Assembly: GCA_024642465.1 (NCBI GenBank)
Contig: JAHEBA010000008.1
Location: 1 to 60,181 of the forward strand
DNA length: 60,181 nucleotides
Reading direction: 5' to 3'
Source: Alphaproteobacteria bacterium
Lineage (GTDB): Bacteria > Pseudomonadota > Alphaproteobacteria > Rhizobiales > Aestuariivirgaceae
Shown here piece by piece: positions 27,161-36,570 of the stretch (positions are counted from its first letter, which is position 1; each line of letters opens with the position of its first letter). The notes below the pieces were generated by a model. It saw nothing but the letters and a program-made list of their open reading frames with translations, did no database searches and had not been told where the DNA came from. The position numbers and the translations under genes were made by a program.

Positions 27161-28621
27161 GTGTCTACCGGCCTCCTTACACTTTTCTGCGCTGCGGCCT
27201 TTGTGCTCGTCTGGTGGCTGGCCCGCAGCCGCGCCCGCTCCATCGAACAGGCAAACCGTGGTCAGCGCCTCCACTCACGGCCCGTCTACCATGGTGTCTA
27301 CGTCGCATTGCTGACGGTCATTCCCGCCCTGCTGGTCGTCGTTGCCTGGGCCATTGCCGAGCCGTTCTACCTGTCGAAGATCATGAGCGCTGCACTGCCG
27401 CCGGACGTGGCCGCGAGGCCGGCCGGCGAACAGTCGCTCGTGCTGCTGGTCATCAACTCGCTCGCCGACGGCTGGAGCCGGCTGACGGCAGCCGACATTG
27501 CCCAGGTGCGCGAGGCCGGCCCCGACGTGCAGCGCATGCTCGCGGCAAAGGACATCTTCCTGCCGTCCGCTCCCGAGGGCTGGATGGTGGACATCGCCCG
27601 CGACGTGTCGCAGGCAAAGTCGGTGTCGCGTCTGCTGGCCACCGGTGTGACCGTACTGGCCGCAGTCGGCGGTTTCTTCTACGGTTGGCGCAAGGTTGCT
27701 ACTGGCCTGCGCGCCCGCAATCTGGTTGAGCGGATGATGTTGCTGGGCCTGATGTCGGCATCTGCGGTCGCCATCTTCACCACTATCGGCATCGTCTTCT
27801 CGGTGCTGTTTGAATCGATCCACTTCTTCTCGATGGTGCCTGTCACCGACTTCCTGTTCGGCACAGTCTGGGACCCCCGTTTCTCTGCCGCCGGTAGCGA
27901 CAGTTCCGGCCAGTTCGGCGTTCTGCCGCTGCTTTGGGGCACGCTCTACATCTCGTTCTTCGCCCTGCTGGTCGCGGTGCCGGTCGGGCTGATGTCGGCC
28001 ATCTACATGTCCGAATACGCCAATGAGCGGGTGCGCACGGTCGCCAAGCCGATGCTGGAAATCCTCGCCGGCATCCCGACCATCGTTTATGGCCTGTTCG
28101 CGCTGATCGCTTTCGGTCCTTTCCTGCGCGACTTCGGTGGTTCGCTCGGCCTTGACATCTCGGCCAACTCGGTGCTCACCGCCGGCATCGTGATGGGCGT
28201 CATGATCATCCCATTCATTTCGTCCCTGTCGGACGACATCATTTCCGCTGTGCCGCAATCGCTGCGCGACGGTTCCTACGGTCTCGGCGCCACCCAGTCA
28301 GAAACCATCAAGCAGGTGGTGTTGCCCGCGGCCCTTCCGGGAATCGTCGGCGCGGTCCTGCTGGCGGCGTCGCGTGCCATCGGCGAGACCATGATCGTGG
28401 TGATGGCGGCCGGTATCGCTGCAAACCTGACCGCCAATCCGTTCGAGCAGGTCACCACCATGACCGTCAAGATCGTCAGCCAGCTCACCGGTGACCTGGA
28501 GTTCAATTCACCTCAGACGCTGGTCGCGTTTGCCCTTGGGCTCACCCTGTTTGTGATCACGCTGGGGCTGAACGTCTTCGCCTTGCACATCGTGCGCACC
28601 TACCGGGAGCAATACGACTGA
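27161..28621 (+). CDS. pstC: Phosphate ABC transporter permease PstC
   Basis: 486 residues from the GTG at 27161 (VSTGLLTLFCAAAFVLVWWLARS). It is longer than the E. coli protein because of an N-terminal helix pair and a periplasmic loop, as is usual in alphaproteobacterial PstC. The binding-protein-dependent permease core is seen in the C-terminal half, with the EAA loop LRDGSYGLGATQSETIKQVVLPAALPGI that contacts PstB. A frame open to a TTG at 27098 exists but runs through the intergenic hairpin region. Its TGA overlaps the pstA ATG (TGATG). Confidence 0.93.
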   Translation: MSTGLLTLFCAAAFVLVWWLARSRARSIEQANRGQRLHSRPVYHGVYVALLTVIPALLVVVAWAIAEPFYLSKIMSAALPPDVAARPAGEQSLVLLVINSLADGWSRLTAADIAQVREAGPDVQRMLAAKDIFLPSAPEGWMVDIARDVSQAKSVSRLLATGVTVLAAVGGFFYGWRKVATGLRARNLVERMMLLGLMSASAVAIFTTIGIVFSVLFESIHFFSMVPVTDFLFGTVWDPRFSAAGSDSSGQFGVLPLLWGTLYISFFALLVAVPVGLMSAIYMSEYANERVRTVAKPMLEILAGIPTIVYGLFALIAFGPFLRDFGGSLGLDISANSVLTAGIVMGVMIIPFISSLSDDIISAVPQSLRDGSYGLGATQSETIKQVVLPAALPGIVGAVLLAASRAIGETMIVVMAAGIAANLTANPFEQVTTMTVKIVSQLTGDLEFNSPQTLVAFALGLTLFVITLGLNVFALHIVRTYREQYD

Positions 28622-29940
28622 TGGCCGACATCACCGCAGATCCCGCCCGCACCAGAGCCCGCGCCTGGAACAGTGACGAGGCCCGCGCCCGCACAAGGAA
28701 GCGCTATGCCGCTGAGCGCCGCTTCCGCATGTACGGCATTGCAGCGCTGTGCTTTGCCACCGCATTCCTGGTCATCCTGTTCACCACCATCATCGGGACT
28801 GGCTGGACAGCCTTCCTGCAATCGAAGTTCCTGCTCAACGTAACCTTCGCCGAGGACGTGATCGCGCCCGACGGCAAGCGGGACGAACAGACACTGCGGC
28901 TTGCCAACTGGGACAAGATTGCCCGCACCGCCCTTTATCAGGTCATCGGCGCAAACGAAGCCGACCGCAAGGAGCGCAAGGACGCCAACGAACTTCTGTC
29001 TCGCGGCATCGATGTTCAGTTGCGCGACATGGTGCTCGCCAGCCCCGACCTGATCGGGCAAACGAAGCCGGTCTGGCTGCTGGCCCAGGGCAACGTCGAC
29101 GCCTTGCTGAAAGGCGCCATCGACCGTGACATTCCGGAAGACCGCCGCCAGCTCAACAACCGTCAGCTCGCCTGGGTCGATGCGGCGGTCGACAAGGGCA
29201 TTCTGGCGAAGAAGTTCAATACCGGCCTGTTCACCTTCGGCGCGTCCAGCCAGCCCGAAACCGCCGGTCTGCTGGTCGCAATCGTCGGCTCGTTCTTCAT
29301 GATGCTGACCGTGGCGCTGCTGGCCGTGCCTATCGGCGTTGCGGCGGCCATCTATCTCGAGGAGTTCGCGCCGAAGAACCGCTGGACCGATCTCATCGAG
29401 GTCAACATCAACAACCTTGCCGCCGTGCCGTCGATCGTGTTCGGCCTGCTGGGCCTCGCCGTGTTCATCAGTTTCATGGGCCTGCCAAGGTCCGCCTCGC
29501 TGGTCGGAGGCCTGGTTCTGACGCTGATGACCCTTCCGACGGTCATCATCGCCTCGCGCGCTGCACTGACCGCGGTGCCGCCTTCGATTCGCGAGGGCGC
29601 GCTTGGCGTGGGTGCCTCGAAGATGCAGGCAGTGTTTCATCATGTGCTGCCGCTGGCACTGCCCGGCATCATGACCGGCACGATCCTCGGCCTCGTGCAG
29701 GCACTGGGCGAAACCGCGCCCCTGCTGATGATTGGCCTCGTGGCCTTCGTCGTCGATGTGCCGTCGACGCCGCTTGAGCCGGCCACTGCGCTGCCGGTGC
29801 AGATCTACATGTGGGCCAGTTCGGCCGAACGCGGCTTCGTCGAGCGCACGGCCGGCGCCACCATCGTTCTGCTCGGCTTCCTGTTCATCATGAACGCACT
29901 GGCGGTGTTTCTGCGCCGGCGCTTCGAGCGGCGCTGGTAG
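28621..29940 (+). CDS. pstA: Phosphate ABC transporter permease PstA
   Basis: 439 residues, with an N-terminal DUF3333-type extension (helix near 38-60 and a charged periplasmic loop) ahead of the permease core. The EAA loop is IREGALGVGASKMQAVFHHVLPLALPGI. It pairs with PstC to form the phosphate channel. The start ATG overlaps the pstC stop, so translation is coupled. Confidence 0.94.
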   Translation: MADITADPARTRARAWNSDEARARTRKRYAAERRFRMYGIAALCFATAFLVILFTTIIGTGWTAFLQSKFLLNVTFAEDVIAPDGKRDEQTLRLANWDKIARTALYQVIGANEADRKERKDANELLSRGIDVQLRDMVLASPDLIGQTKPVWLLAQGNVDALLKGAIDRDIPEDRRQLNNRQLAWVDAAVDKGILAKKFNTGLFTFGASSQPETAGLLVAIVGSFFMMLTVALLAVPIGVAAAIYLEEFAPKNRWTDLIEVNINNLAAVPSIVFGLLGLAVFISFMGLPRSASLVGGLVLTLMTLPTVIIASRAALTAVPPSIREGALGVGASKMQAVFHHVLPLALPGIMTGTILGLVQALGETAPLLMIGLVAFVVDVPSTPLEPATALPVQIYMWASSAERGFVERTAGATIVLLGFLFIMNALAVFLRRRFERRW

Positions 29941-29974
29941 CCCGCGCCCCGTCTGAAGGTTTTGGAGAGTACTC

Positions 29975-30811
29975 ATGGATGCTGCAGTCGCAGAAAAGCC
30001 CGCCCGCTTCGAGACGGTGATGACCCCGGCCGAGCCGGCCATCATGAAGGAGCGCAAGCCCAAGATCGTCACTGAGGGCGTCACCGTCCACTATGGCGAC
30101 AAGCAGGCCATCTACCCGCTCGACATCAAGATTCCCGACCGTGCCGTATCGGCCTTCATCGGGCCTTCGGGCTGTGGCAAGTCCACCTTCCTTCGCTGCA
30201 TCAACCGCATGAACGACACCATTCCGACTGCCCGTGTCGGCGGCAGGATCACAATCGACGGCGAGGACATCTACGACCCCGCGCTCGACGTGGTGCAGCT
30301 GCGCGCCCGCGTCGGCATGGTGTTCCAGAAGCCCAACCCGTTTCCCAAGTCGATCTTCGACAACATCGCTTATGGGCCGCGCATTCATGGTTTCGCCCGC
30401 AACAGGACCGACCTTGAGGAAATCGTCGTCAACTCGCTCAAGCGCGCGGGCCTGTTCGAGGAAGTGAAGGACCGGCTGGAGTCGCCGGGCACCGGTCTGT
30501 CCGGAGGGCAGCAGCAGCGGCTTTGCATTGCCCGCGCCATCGCTGTGAACCCGGACGTCATCCTGATGGACGAGCCGTGTTCGGCACTCGACCCGATCGC
30601 CACGGCAAGAATCGAGGAACTGATCGACGAACTGCGCGAGAACTACTGCATCGTCATCGTCACCCACTCGATGCAGCAGGCCGCGCGAGTCTCGCAGCTC
30701 ACCGCGTTCTTCCACCTTGGTACCCTGGTAGAGGTTGGCGACACCGAAGCCATGTTCACCAATCCCCAGGAACGCCGCACCCAGGACTACATCATGGGCC
30801 GCTTCGGCTGA
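29975..30811 (+). CDS. pstB: Phosphate ABC transporter ATP-binding protein PstB
   Basis: 278 residues. Walker A is GPSGCGKST, the Q-loop lies in [13 protein letters not shown], the signature is [14 protein letters not shown], Walker B is [13 protein letters not shown] and the switch His is in VTHSMQQ. The NRMND and P-x-A-R-V-x-G stretch after Walker A is specific to PstB. GGAG lies upstream of the ATG. It energises phosphate import by PstCA. Confidence 0.96.
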   Translation: MDAAVAEKPARFETVMTPAEPAIMKERKPKIVTEGVTVHYGDKQAIYPLDIKIPDRAVSAFIGPSGCGKSTFLRCINRMNDTIPTARVGGRITIDGEDIYDPALDVVQLRARVGMVFQKPNPFPKSIFDNIAYGPRIHGFARNRTDLEEIVVNSLKRAGLFEEVKDRLESPGTGLSGGQQQRLCIARAIAVNPDVILMDEPCSALDPIATARIEELIDELRENYCIVIVTHSMQQAARVSQLTAFFHLGTLVEVGDTEAMFTNPQERRTQDYIMGRFG

Positions 30812-30843
30812 CCGCCGTGCCCGCTTGAAAGGCTGAAACCAAC

Positions 30844-31557
30844 ATGAACACGCATATCGTATCCGCCTTCGACGAGGAACTTGCCGAACTGCGCAAGCTC
30901 ATCGCGCAGATGGGCGGCCTTGCGGAAGACCAGTTCGGCAAGTCCATCGAGGCACTGTCCCGCTCGGATCGCGAACTAGCTGAACGTGTGATCGCGGCGG
31001 ACGACAAGATCGACCGGCTGGAAAAGGACCTTGAGAAGCGCGCCATCAAGCTGATCGCCAAGCGCCAGCCGATGGCAGCCGACCTTCGCGCGATCATCGT
31101 CGCGATCCGCATCTCGTCTGATCTTGAGCGCATCGGCGATCTTGCCAAGAACATCGCAAAGCGCACGCTTGCAGTCGACGAACCGCTGCCACGCTCGGTC
31201 AACGCAGGCATGAACCGCATGGCCGAACTGGCGCTAGAGCAGCTCTCAGACGTGCTGGATGCCTATGCCCGCCTCGACGTTGACAAGGCCCAGGACGTTT
31301 GGGTGAAGGACAGCCGCATCGACGCGCTCTACAACTCGGTGTTCCGCGAGCTTCTGACCTACATGATGGAGGACGCCCGCACCATCGGCATGTGCACCCA
31401 TCTCCTGTTCGGCGCCAAGAATATCGAACGCATTGGCGATCATACTACCAACATCGCCGAGAACATCCATTACCTCATAACCGGCGGTGCGCCGAAGGGC
31501 GAACGCCCGAAGGAAGACGCCACCTCGGTCACTCCTGTCCAGCCGCTAGCCAAGTAG
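30844..31557 (+). CDS. phoU: Phosphate signalling protein PhoU
   Basis: 237 residues made of two three-helix repeats. Each has the metal-binding pattern: DLERIGDLAKNIAKR in the first and NIERIGDHTTNIAENIHYLITG in the second. It links the Pst transporter to PhoR and keeps the regulon off when phosphate is plentiful. The start is MNTHIVSAFDEELAEL. It sits 32 bases after pstB. Confidence 0.95.
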   Translation: MNTHIVSAFDEELAELRKLIAQMGGLAEDQFGKSIEALSRSDRELAERVIAADDKIDRLEKDLEKRAIKLIAKRQPMAADLRAIIVAIRISSDLERIGDLAKNIAKRTLAVDEPLPRSVNAGMNRMAELALEQLSDVLDAYARLDVDKAQDVWVKDSRIDALYNSVFRELLTYMMEDARTIGMCTHLLFGAKNIERIGDHTTNIAENIHYLITGGAPKGERPKEDATSVTPVQPLAK

Positions 31558-31588
31558 GCGCCGGTGAACCTGTTGATGGAGCCTGCTG

Positions 31589-32293
31589 ATGCCTGCCACC
31601 GTACTCATCGTTGAAGACGAGGAACCGATCCAGGAGCTTTTGGCCTATAATTTCAAGGCCGAGGGTTTCAACGTGCGCACGCTGGACGGTAGCGAAGATG
31701 TCGTGCGCGAAGTTTCCGTCGATACGCCTGACATCATCCTGCTCGACTGGATGCTGCCCAACATGTCGGGCATCGAGATTTGCCGCTCGCTGCGGGCGCG
31801 CCCGGACACCCGTGAGGTGCCCATCATCATGCTCACCGCCCGGGGCGAGGAGACCGAGCGGGTAAGGGGTCTTGCCACCGGCGCTGACGATTATGTCGTG
31901 AAGCCGTTTTCCGTTCCTGAACTGATGGCGCGGGTGAAGTCGCTGTTGCGCCGCTCCAGTCCCGATGCTGTTGCCGACGTGCTCAAGGCAGGCGAGTTGA
32001 TGCTCGACCGGCGCACCCGGCGGGTGCAGCGCTCGGGACGCGACATCGAGCTGTCTCCGACCGAGTTCAGGTTGCTCGAGCACATGATGCAGACGCCGGG
32101 CCGGGTGTTCACCCGCGCGCAGCTGCTCGATGCCGTCTGGGGACGCGACGTATATGTCGATGAACGCACGGTCGATGTCCATGTCGGGCGGTTGCGCAAG
32201 TCGATCAACCGGGCCCGCGAGGCCAATCCGATCCGCACCGTGCGCGGGGTGGGTTACTCGTTCGACGAACGCTTCGGGGCGGTCAACGCCTGA
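31589..32293 (+). CDS. phoB: Phosphate regulon response regulator PhoB
   Basis: 234 residues. The receiver domain has acidic Asp10 and Glu11, phospho-acceptor Asp53 (LLDWMLPNMSG), Thr83 and Lys105 (VVKPF). The OmpR-type winged helix follows (SPTEFRLLEHMMQTPGRVFTRAQLL, VDVHVGRLRKSIN). It binds the TGTCA-phased box upstream of pstS. It is the last gene of the phosphate unit and is convergent with gcrA. Confidence 0.95.
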   Translation: MPATVLIVEDEEPIQELLAYNFKAEGFNVRTLDGSEDVVREVSVDTPDIILLDWMLPNMSGIEICRSLRARPDTREVPIIMLTARGEETERVRGLATGADDYVVKPFSVPELMARVKSLLRRSSPDAVADVLKAGELMLDRRTRRVQRSGRDIELSPTEFRLLEHMMQTPGRVFTRAQLLDAVWGRDVYVDERTVDVHVGRLRKSINRAREANPIRTVRGVGYSFDERFGAVNA

Positions 32294-32317
32294 ATTTCCC
32301 GGGCACCGGGCAACAAG

Positions 32318-32350
32318 CAGGAAGGGCGGTCCTTTCGAACCGCCCTCCTG
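32318..32350. terminator. Terminator-like hairpin between phoB and gcrA
   Basis: AGGGCGGT (32323-32330) pairs with ACCGCCCT (32339-32346). The stem continues as CAGG/CCTG with one bulged A. There is no clear T-run on either side, but the position between convergent genes suits a two-way transcription end. Confidence 0.65.
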
Positions 32351-32380
32351 TTGCATCCCCTGCACTAACAGCTTCGATGT

Positions 32381-32950
32381 TTAGCCTGTACGCCGCCGGC
32401 GGTCGCTGTGCGGCTGGTAGGCGATTGCCGCATGGCCTGCGCAATAGGGCAAGCCGTCCTTCGGCTGCTTGCCGCAGAAGCAGAAGTCCTCGTGGCTCGG
32501 GTCGCCGATTGGCCAGCGGCAGGTCTTGTCCGACAGCATCAGGATGGTAACCCGCTCGCCCACCGGAATGTCCGCCACGCGGATCGGCAACGGCTCCAGG
32601 ATTGGCTCCGGTTTCGGTGCAGGCATCGGCTTGAGCGCGGTATTGCCGATGCTGCGCATCGGGGCACTGCCGGTATCGGCAGTTCCGCCAGCCGACGGGC
32701 GGCCAGGGTGGCTCGGTTCGCGCGTCTTGCGGGTGCGCGGCGTGCTGACCCGGGTCCTGGTGACCCGGCCGGACAGGCCCATACGGTGAACCTTGCCGAT
32801 GACCGCATTGCGGGTGACACCGCCGGCCAGTTTTGCCGCGATCTGGCTGGCGCTCAGACCCTCGGCCCACATCTTCTTCAGAAGCTCGACCCTTTCATCT
32901 GTCCAGGGCAGTTTCTGGTTGCTGTCGATTGGCTCGATGTTGTCGCTCAA
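32381..32950 (-). CDS. gcrA: GcrA cell-cycle regulator
   Basis: 189 residues. The N-terminal helix-turn-helix WTDERVELLKKMWAEGLSASQIAAKLAGGVTRNAVIGKVHRMGLSGR is the GcrA hallmark. A basic, proline-rich linker follows, and the C-terminal CRWPIGDPSHEDFCFCGKQP-type module binds RNA polymerase sigma-70 domain 2 in known GcrA. GcrA activates S-phase genes at promoters bearing methylated GANTC. The start is TTG, with AAGGA 7 bases before it; no ATG or GTG exists between it and the conserved WTDERV. Sixteen extra N-terminal residues precede the usual start point. Its upstream region carries a CtrA-type box and four GANTC sites. Confidence 0.95.
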   Translation of the reverse strand: MSDNIEPIDSNQKLPWTDERVELLKKMWAEGLSASQIAAKLAGGVTRNAVIGKVHRMGLSGRVTRTRVSTPRTRKTREPSHPGRPSAGGTADTGSAPMRSIGNTALKPMPAPKPEPILEPLPIRVADIPVGERVTILMLSDKTCRWPIGDPSHEDFCFCGKQPKDGLPYCAGHAAIAYQPHSDRRRRTG

Positions 32951-33370
32951 GGCTGAATCCTTCCCTCTTCACCGGCCAAGGCTCTGGCTCGGTGTTGAAA
33001 CGCATATGTACGGACAGAAATCGCTACATCTCGTAGGCTGTTGAGCGTGACCCTACTAAATACGCTGAATCAGCCGCAAGAGTCGGGCCGTGTTTTTCGG
33101 GGTTTTTCCCCAGCTTCGGCCCGGATTTATGGTTAATCAAAGGTTAATCCCCAGCTTTGACCCCCGTACATGCGGCGTTCTGACTCATGTCGCCTTGGGC
33201 CAGGCAGGACCGGTCCGCCGGACACCCTTGCCGAAGGTGCGCCATACGTTGATTTTGGGCCCAAACATGCATATATTCGGGGCGTTCAGTGAAGACGCCG
33301 CCGCCAGTCCGGCGGCGTTTGCCATTTGAAGCTCCGTCTACGTTCAACCATCCAGAAGGGCCCTTCCGGC
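32951..33370. other. 420-bp divergent promoter region of gcrA and argD
   Basis: No gene fits here. It holds GANTC sites at 32955, 33067, 33080 and 33182, the CtrA-type box at 33133-33147, and a run of C/G-tracts near 33095-33120 (GGGGTTTTTCCCC). Bases 33294-33321 include a GCCGCCG...CGGCGGC inverted repeat ahead of argD. Confidence 0.6.
33133..33147. promoter_or_regulatory. Candidate CtrA binding site TTAA-N7-TTAA
   Basis: TTAA at 33133-33136 and TTAA at 33144-33147 are separated by exactly seven bases, which is the full consensus for the master regulator CtrA. It is 183 bases upstream of the gcrA start and 224 upstream of argD. In Caulobacter, CtrA represses gcrA, so gcrA is the likelier target. 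Confidence 0.7.
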
Positions 33371-34558
33371 ATGTCCAGCGCTGTTCTGCCCACTTACAAC
33401 CGCACCCCGTTCGCCATCGAAAGCGGCGAGGGCTGCTGGGTGCGAACCAGCGACGGCCGCCGCCTGCTCGACTTTGGCGCAGGCATCGCCGTGAACAGTC
33501 TCGGCCACTGCCATCCGCACCTGGTCGAAACCCTGAAGAAGCAGGCAGAAACCCTTTGGCATACCTCGAATTTGTACCGGATTGCGGAAGGCGAGAGGCT
33601 GGCTGAACGGCTCACCGCGAACACTTTCGCCGACTACGTGTTCTTCACCAATTCGGGCGCCGAGGCACTCGAAGCCTCCATCAAGATGGCGCGCAAGTAT
33701 CACGCAGTATCGGGTCATCCGGAGAAGTACCGCCTGATCACCTTTGAAGGCGCCTTCCATGGCCGCACGCTGGCGACCATCGCCGCTGGCGGCCAGGCGA
33801 AATATCTCGAAGGCTTCGGCCCGGCCACGCCGGGTTTCGACCAGGTGCCGTTCGCCGACCATGATGCCATCGAGGCAGCCATCGGCCCGGAAACCGCCGG
33901 CATCCTGATCGAACCGGTGCAGGGCGAGGGCGGCATTCGCCCGCTACCCGCCAAGTGCCTCAAGGGCCTGCGCGAGCTGTGCGACAAGCATGGCCTGCTG
34001 CTGGTATTCGATGAAGTGCAATGTGGCATGGGCCGCACCGGTACGCTGTTTGCCTACCAGCAGTCCGGCATCATGCCGGACATTCTGGCCTCGGCCAAGG
34101 GCATCGGTGGCGGCTTCCCGCTCGGCGCATGCCTCGCCACGGCGGAGGCTGCCAAGGGCATGACCGCCGGCACCCACGGCTCCACCTATGGCGGCAATCC
34201 GCTGGCGATGGCGGTCGGCAACGCCGTTCTCGACATCATTCTGGAGCAGGGCTTTCTGGATGAGGTCCAGCGCAAGGCGCTGCTGCTCAACCAGAAGCTG
34301 GCCGCGCTGAAGGACGAATTTCCAGGCATCATCGAAGAAGTTCGCGGCGCCGGCCTGATGATGGGCATCAAGTGCAAGTCCGGCGTGGTCAATGCCGAAC
34401 TCGCGGCAAGCTGCCTGGAGCATGGGCTCATGGTCGTCACTGCCGGCGACAACGTGGTGCGCCTGCTGCCGCCGATGATCGTGTCGGACGAGGAAATCGG
34501 TGAGGCGGTCGCTCGCATCGAGAGTGCCTGCCGGGCACTGAAACAGAAAGCTGCCTGA
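33371..34558 (+). CDS. argD: Acetylornithine aminotransferase ArgD
   Basis: 395 residues. A class-III PLP aminotransferase that converts N-acetylglutamate semialdehyde to N-acetylornithine in arginine synthesis. [17 protein letters not shown] binds PLP phosphate, FEGAFHGRT is typical, [15 protein letters not shown] holds the PLP-contacting Asp, and [17 protein letters not shown] contains the Schiff-base lysine. The ATG at 33371 begins [21 protein letters not shown], the usual ArgD start. It is followed 48 bases on by argF, so the two form one operon. Confidence 0.95.
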   Translation: MSSAVLPTYNRTPFAIESGEGCWVRTSDGRRLLDFGAGIAVNSLGHCHPHLVETLKKQAETLWHTSNLYRIAEGERLAERLTANTFADYVFFTNSGAEALEASIKMARKYHAVSGHPEKYRLITFEGAFHGRTLATIAAGGQAKYLEGFGPATPGFDQVPFADHDAIEAAIGPETAGILIEPVQGEGGIRPLPAKCLKGLRELCDKHGLLLVFDEVQCGMGRTGTLFAYQQSGIMPDILASAKGIGGGFPLGACLATAEAAKGMTAGTHGSTYGGNPLAMAVGNAVLDIILEQGFLDEVQRKALLLNQKLAALKDEFPGIIEEVRGAGLMMGIKCKSGVVNAELAASCLEHGLMVVTAGDNVVRLLPPMIVSDEEIGEAVARIESACRALKQKAA

Positions 34559-34606
34559 CCGGCTCCCGCCAGTCCCGGCATTATCCAGTTCCAGGAACCA
34601 ATTAAG

Positions 34607-35548
34607 ATGTCTGAAAACGGCAACTATCGCTCTTTCATCGATATCTGCGACGTGGAGACGGCAGATCTGAACGCCATGCTGTCCGGCGCGCTGATGGCCA
34701 AGCAGGCCCGCGAAGGCACGCCGCGCGGGGTGATCGACGGCCTGCGTCCGCTTGACGGGCATCTGCTGGCGATGATCTTCGAAAAGCCTTCCACGCGGAC
34801 CCGCGTATCGTTCGACGTTGCCATCCGCCAGCTTGGCGGACAGAGCATCGTGCTGTCGGCGGCTGATCTGCAGCTGGGCCGCGGCGAGACGATTGCTGAC
34901 ACGGCACGGGTGCTGTCGCGCATGGCCGACATCATCATGCTTAGAACCCACGAACCGGAAAAGCTGGCGGAACTCGCCAGCGAGGCGAGCGTGCCGGTCA
35001 TCAACGGCCTGACCGATGCCTCGCATCCCTGCCAGATCATGGCCGACCTGCTGACCCTGCTCGAGCACAAGGGCACTGTGGCCGGACGCAAGGTGGCCTG
35101 GGTTGGCGACGGCAACAACGTGCTGACATCCTGGATACACGCAGCAGGCAAGCTTGACTTTGAACTCTCCATCTCGACCCCGCCGGAGCTCTCGCCCGAT
35201 GCGGATGCCCTTGCCTGGGCACGGGCGAACGGAGCGAAGGTGAGCGTTGGCACCGACCCCCAGGCCGCCGTCAGCGGTGCGGACTGCGTGGTCACCGATA
35301 CCTGGGTGTCGATGAACGATACCGACACGGCCTCGCGCCACAACCTGCTCCAGTCTTACCAGGTCAATGACGCGCTCATGTCTCACGCCGCAGATGACGC
35401 GATCTTCATGCACTGCCTGCCCGCCCACCGTGAGGAAGAGGTGACTGCTTCGGTCATCGACGGGCCGCGCTCGGTGGTCTGGGACGAGGCGGAGAACCGC
35501 CTGCACGCCCAGAAGGCAATCCTGCGCTGGTGCCTGAACAAGCTTTGA
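34607..35548 (+). CDS. argF: Ornithine carbamoyltransferase ArgF
   Basis: 313 residues. It makes citrulline from ornithine and carbamoyl phosphate. [15 protein letters not shown] is the carbamoyl-phosphate loop, [21 protein letters not shown] carries the HPCQ motif, and [13 protein letters not shown] has the catalytic cysteine. An anabolic enzyme by context (argD upstream). Confidence 0.96.
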   Translation: MSENGNYRSFIDICDVETADLNAMLSGALMAKQAREGTPRGVIDGLRPLDGHLLAMIFEKPSTRTRVSFDVAIRQLGGQSIVLSAADLQLGRGETIADTARVLSRMADIIMLRTHEPEKLAELASEASVPVINGLTDASHPCQIMADLLTLLEHKGTVAGRKVAWVGDGNNVLTSWIHAAGKLDFELSISTPPELSPDADALAWARANGAKVSVGTDPQAAVSGADCVVTDTWVSMNDTDTASRHNLLQSYQVNDALMSHAADDAIFMHCLPAHREEEVTASVIDGPRSVVWDEAENRLHAQKAILRWCLNKL

Positions 35549-35568
35549 ACCGACGGACGCGCGATATC

Positions 35569-36561
35569 GTGAAAGATCCCCGTACAGTCGACATTACGTC
35601 TGCCATCTCGGTTGAGGATGCGGTCCTGCCGTTCGAGATCAAGCCGCTCGGCGTGCGCGGTCGCATGGTCCGGTTTGGCAACGTGCTCGACCAAATCCTC
35701 GACCGCCATGATTACCCGATGGCGGCCTCCGCGGTGCTGGCCGAGGCCGTAACGCTTGCCGCCATGTTCGGCTCCATGCTGAAGTTCGACGGCAAGTTCA
35801 TCCTGCAGACCTCGACCGACGGTCCGGTCGACATGCTGGTGGCCGACTTCGCCTCGCCCAACCTGGTACGCGGCTATGCCCGCGTTCACCACGATCAGCT
35901 GGCAGCGCTCGAGGCCTCGGGCAAGTTGACGCCACAGGCGGTGATCGGCAATGGCCACCTGGCGATGACCGTAGACCAGGGCGCCGACATGGAACGCTAC
36001 CAGGGCATCGTCGGCCTGCAGAATGCAACCCTGTCCGACGCCGCGCACGAGTACTTCCGGCAATCGGAGCAGATACCCACCATGCTCAAGCTGGCGGCAG
36101 GCCCGCTGGTGGGCAGAGCGGGCGCAGCACCTTCATGGCGTGCCGGTGCCATCATGATCCAGCATCTGCCAGCAGATCGCGGCATCAGCCCGATGCAGGT
36201 CTACTCCGGCGACAATCCCGACGGCACCGAGGACGAGGTCGCCGAGGATGACAATTGGGTGAAGGCCAAGTTCCTGCTCGACACCGTTGAGGACCACGAG
36301 ATGCTGGACCCGCTGCTGTCGTCTGAACGGGTGCTCTACCGGCTGTTCCACGAAGACGGCGTGACGGTGTATCCGGAGCTCAAGTTCGAACGCTACTGCT
36401 CATGCTCCGCTGACCGGCTCAGGGATATACTGGCGCGCATGTCGGATGATGATCGCGCTCACATGGCCGAGGATGGCGAGATCAAGGTGAAGTGCGAATT
36501 CTGCTCCACCGAGTACGTCTTCTCGCCGGCCGACATCGACGCCCAAACGGGCGGCGACTAG
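35569..36561 (+). CDS. hslO: Redox-regulated chaperone Hsp33 (HslO)
   Basis: 330 residues from the GTG at 35569. The N-terminal domain shows VRGRMVRFGNVLDQIL and FDGKFILQTSTDGPVDMLVADF. The C-terminal redox switch has CSCS (CxC) and KVKCEFCSTEYVF (CxxC), the four zinc ligands that are released on oxidation to switch on holdase activity. The frame is open back to 35530, within the argF end; start codons are weak everywhere (GTG 35569, TTG 35545, GTG 35530), so the exact start is uncertain. It is probably the last gene of the argD-argF message and is convergent with argE. Confidence 0.92.
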   Translation: MKDPRTVDITSAISVEDAVLPFEIKPLGVRGRMVRFGNVLDQILDRHDYPMAASAVLAEAVTLAAMFGSMLKFDGKFILQTSTDGPVDMLVADFASPNLVRGYARVHHDQLAALEASGKLTPQAVIGNGHLAMTVDQGADMERYQGIVGLQNATLSDAAHEYFRQSEQIPTMLKLAAGPLVGRAGAAPSWRAGAIMIQHLPADRGISPMQVYSGDNPDGTEDEVAEDDNWVKAKFLLDTVEDHEMLDPLLSSERVLYRLFHEDGVTVYPELKFERYCSCSADRLRDILARMSDDDRAHMAEDGEIKVKCEFCSTEYVFSPADIDAQTGGD

Positions 36562-36570
36562 CCCGCCGGC

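Noticed and set aside
28600..30084. Long minus-strand open frame (494 codons) opposite pstA and pstB
   Set aside because: Both plus-strand genes are unmistakable. The antisense frame is an effect of high-GC codon use, with low-complexity His/Gln/Arg-rich content.
33944..35506. Long minus-strand open frame (520 codons) opposite argD and argF
   Set aside because: No domain-like content; argD and argF carry all catalytic motifs on the plus strand.
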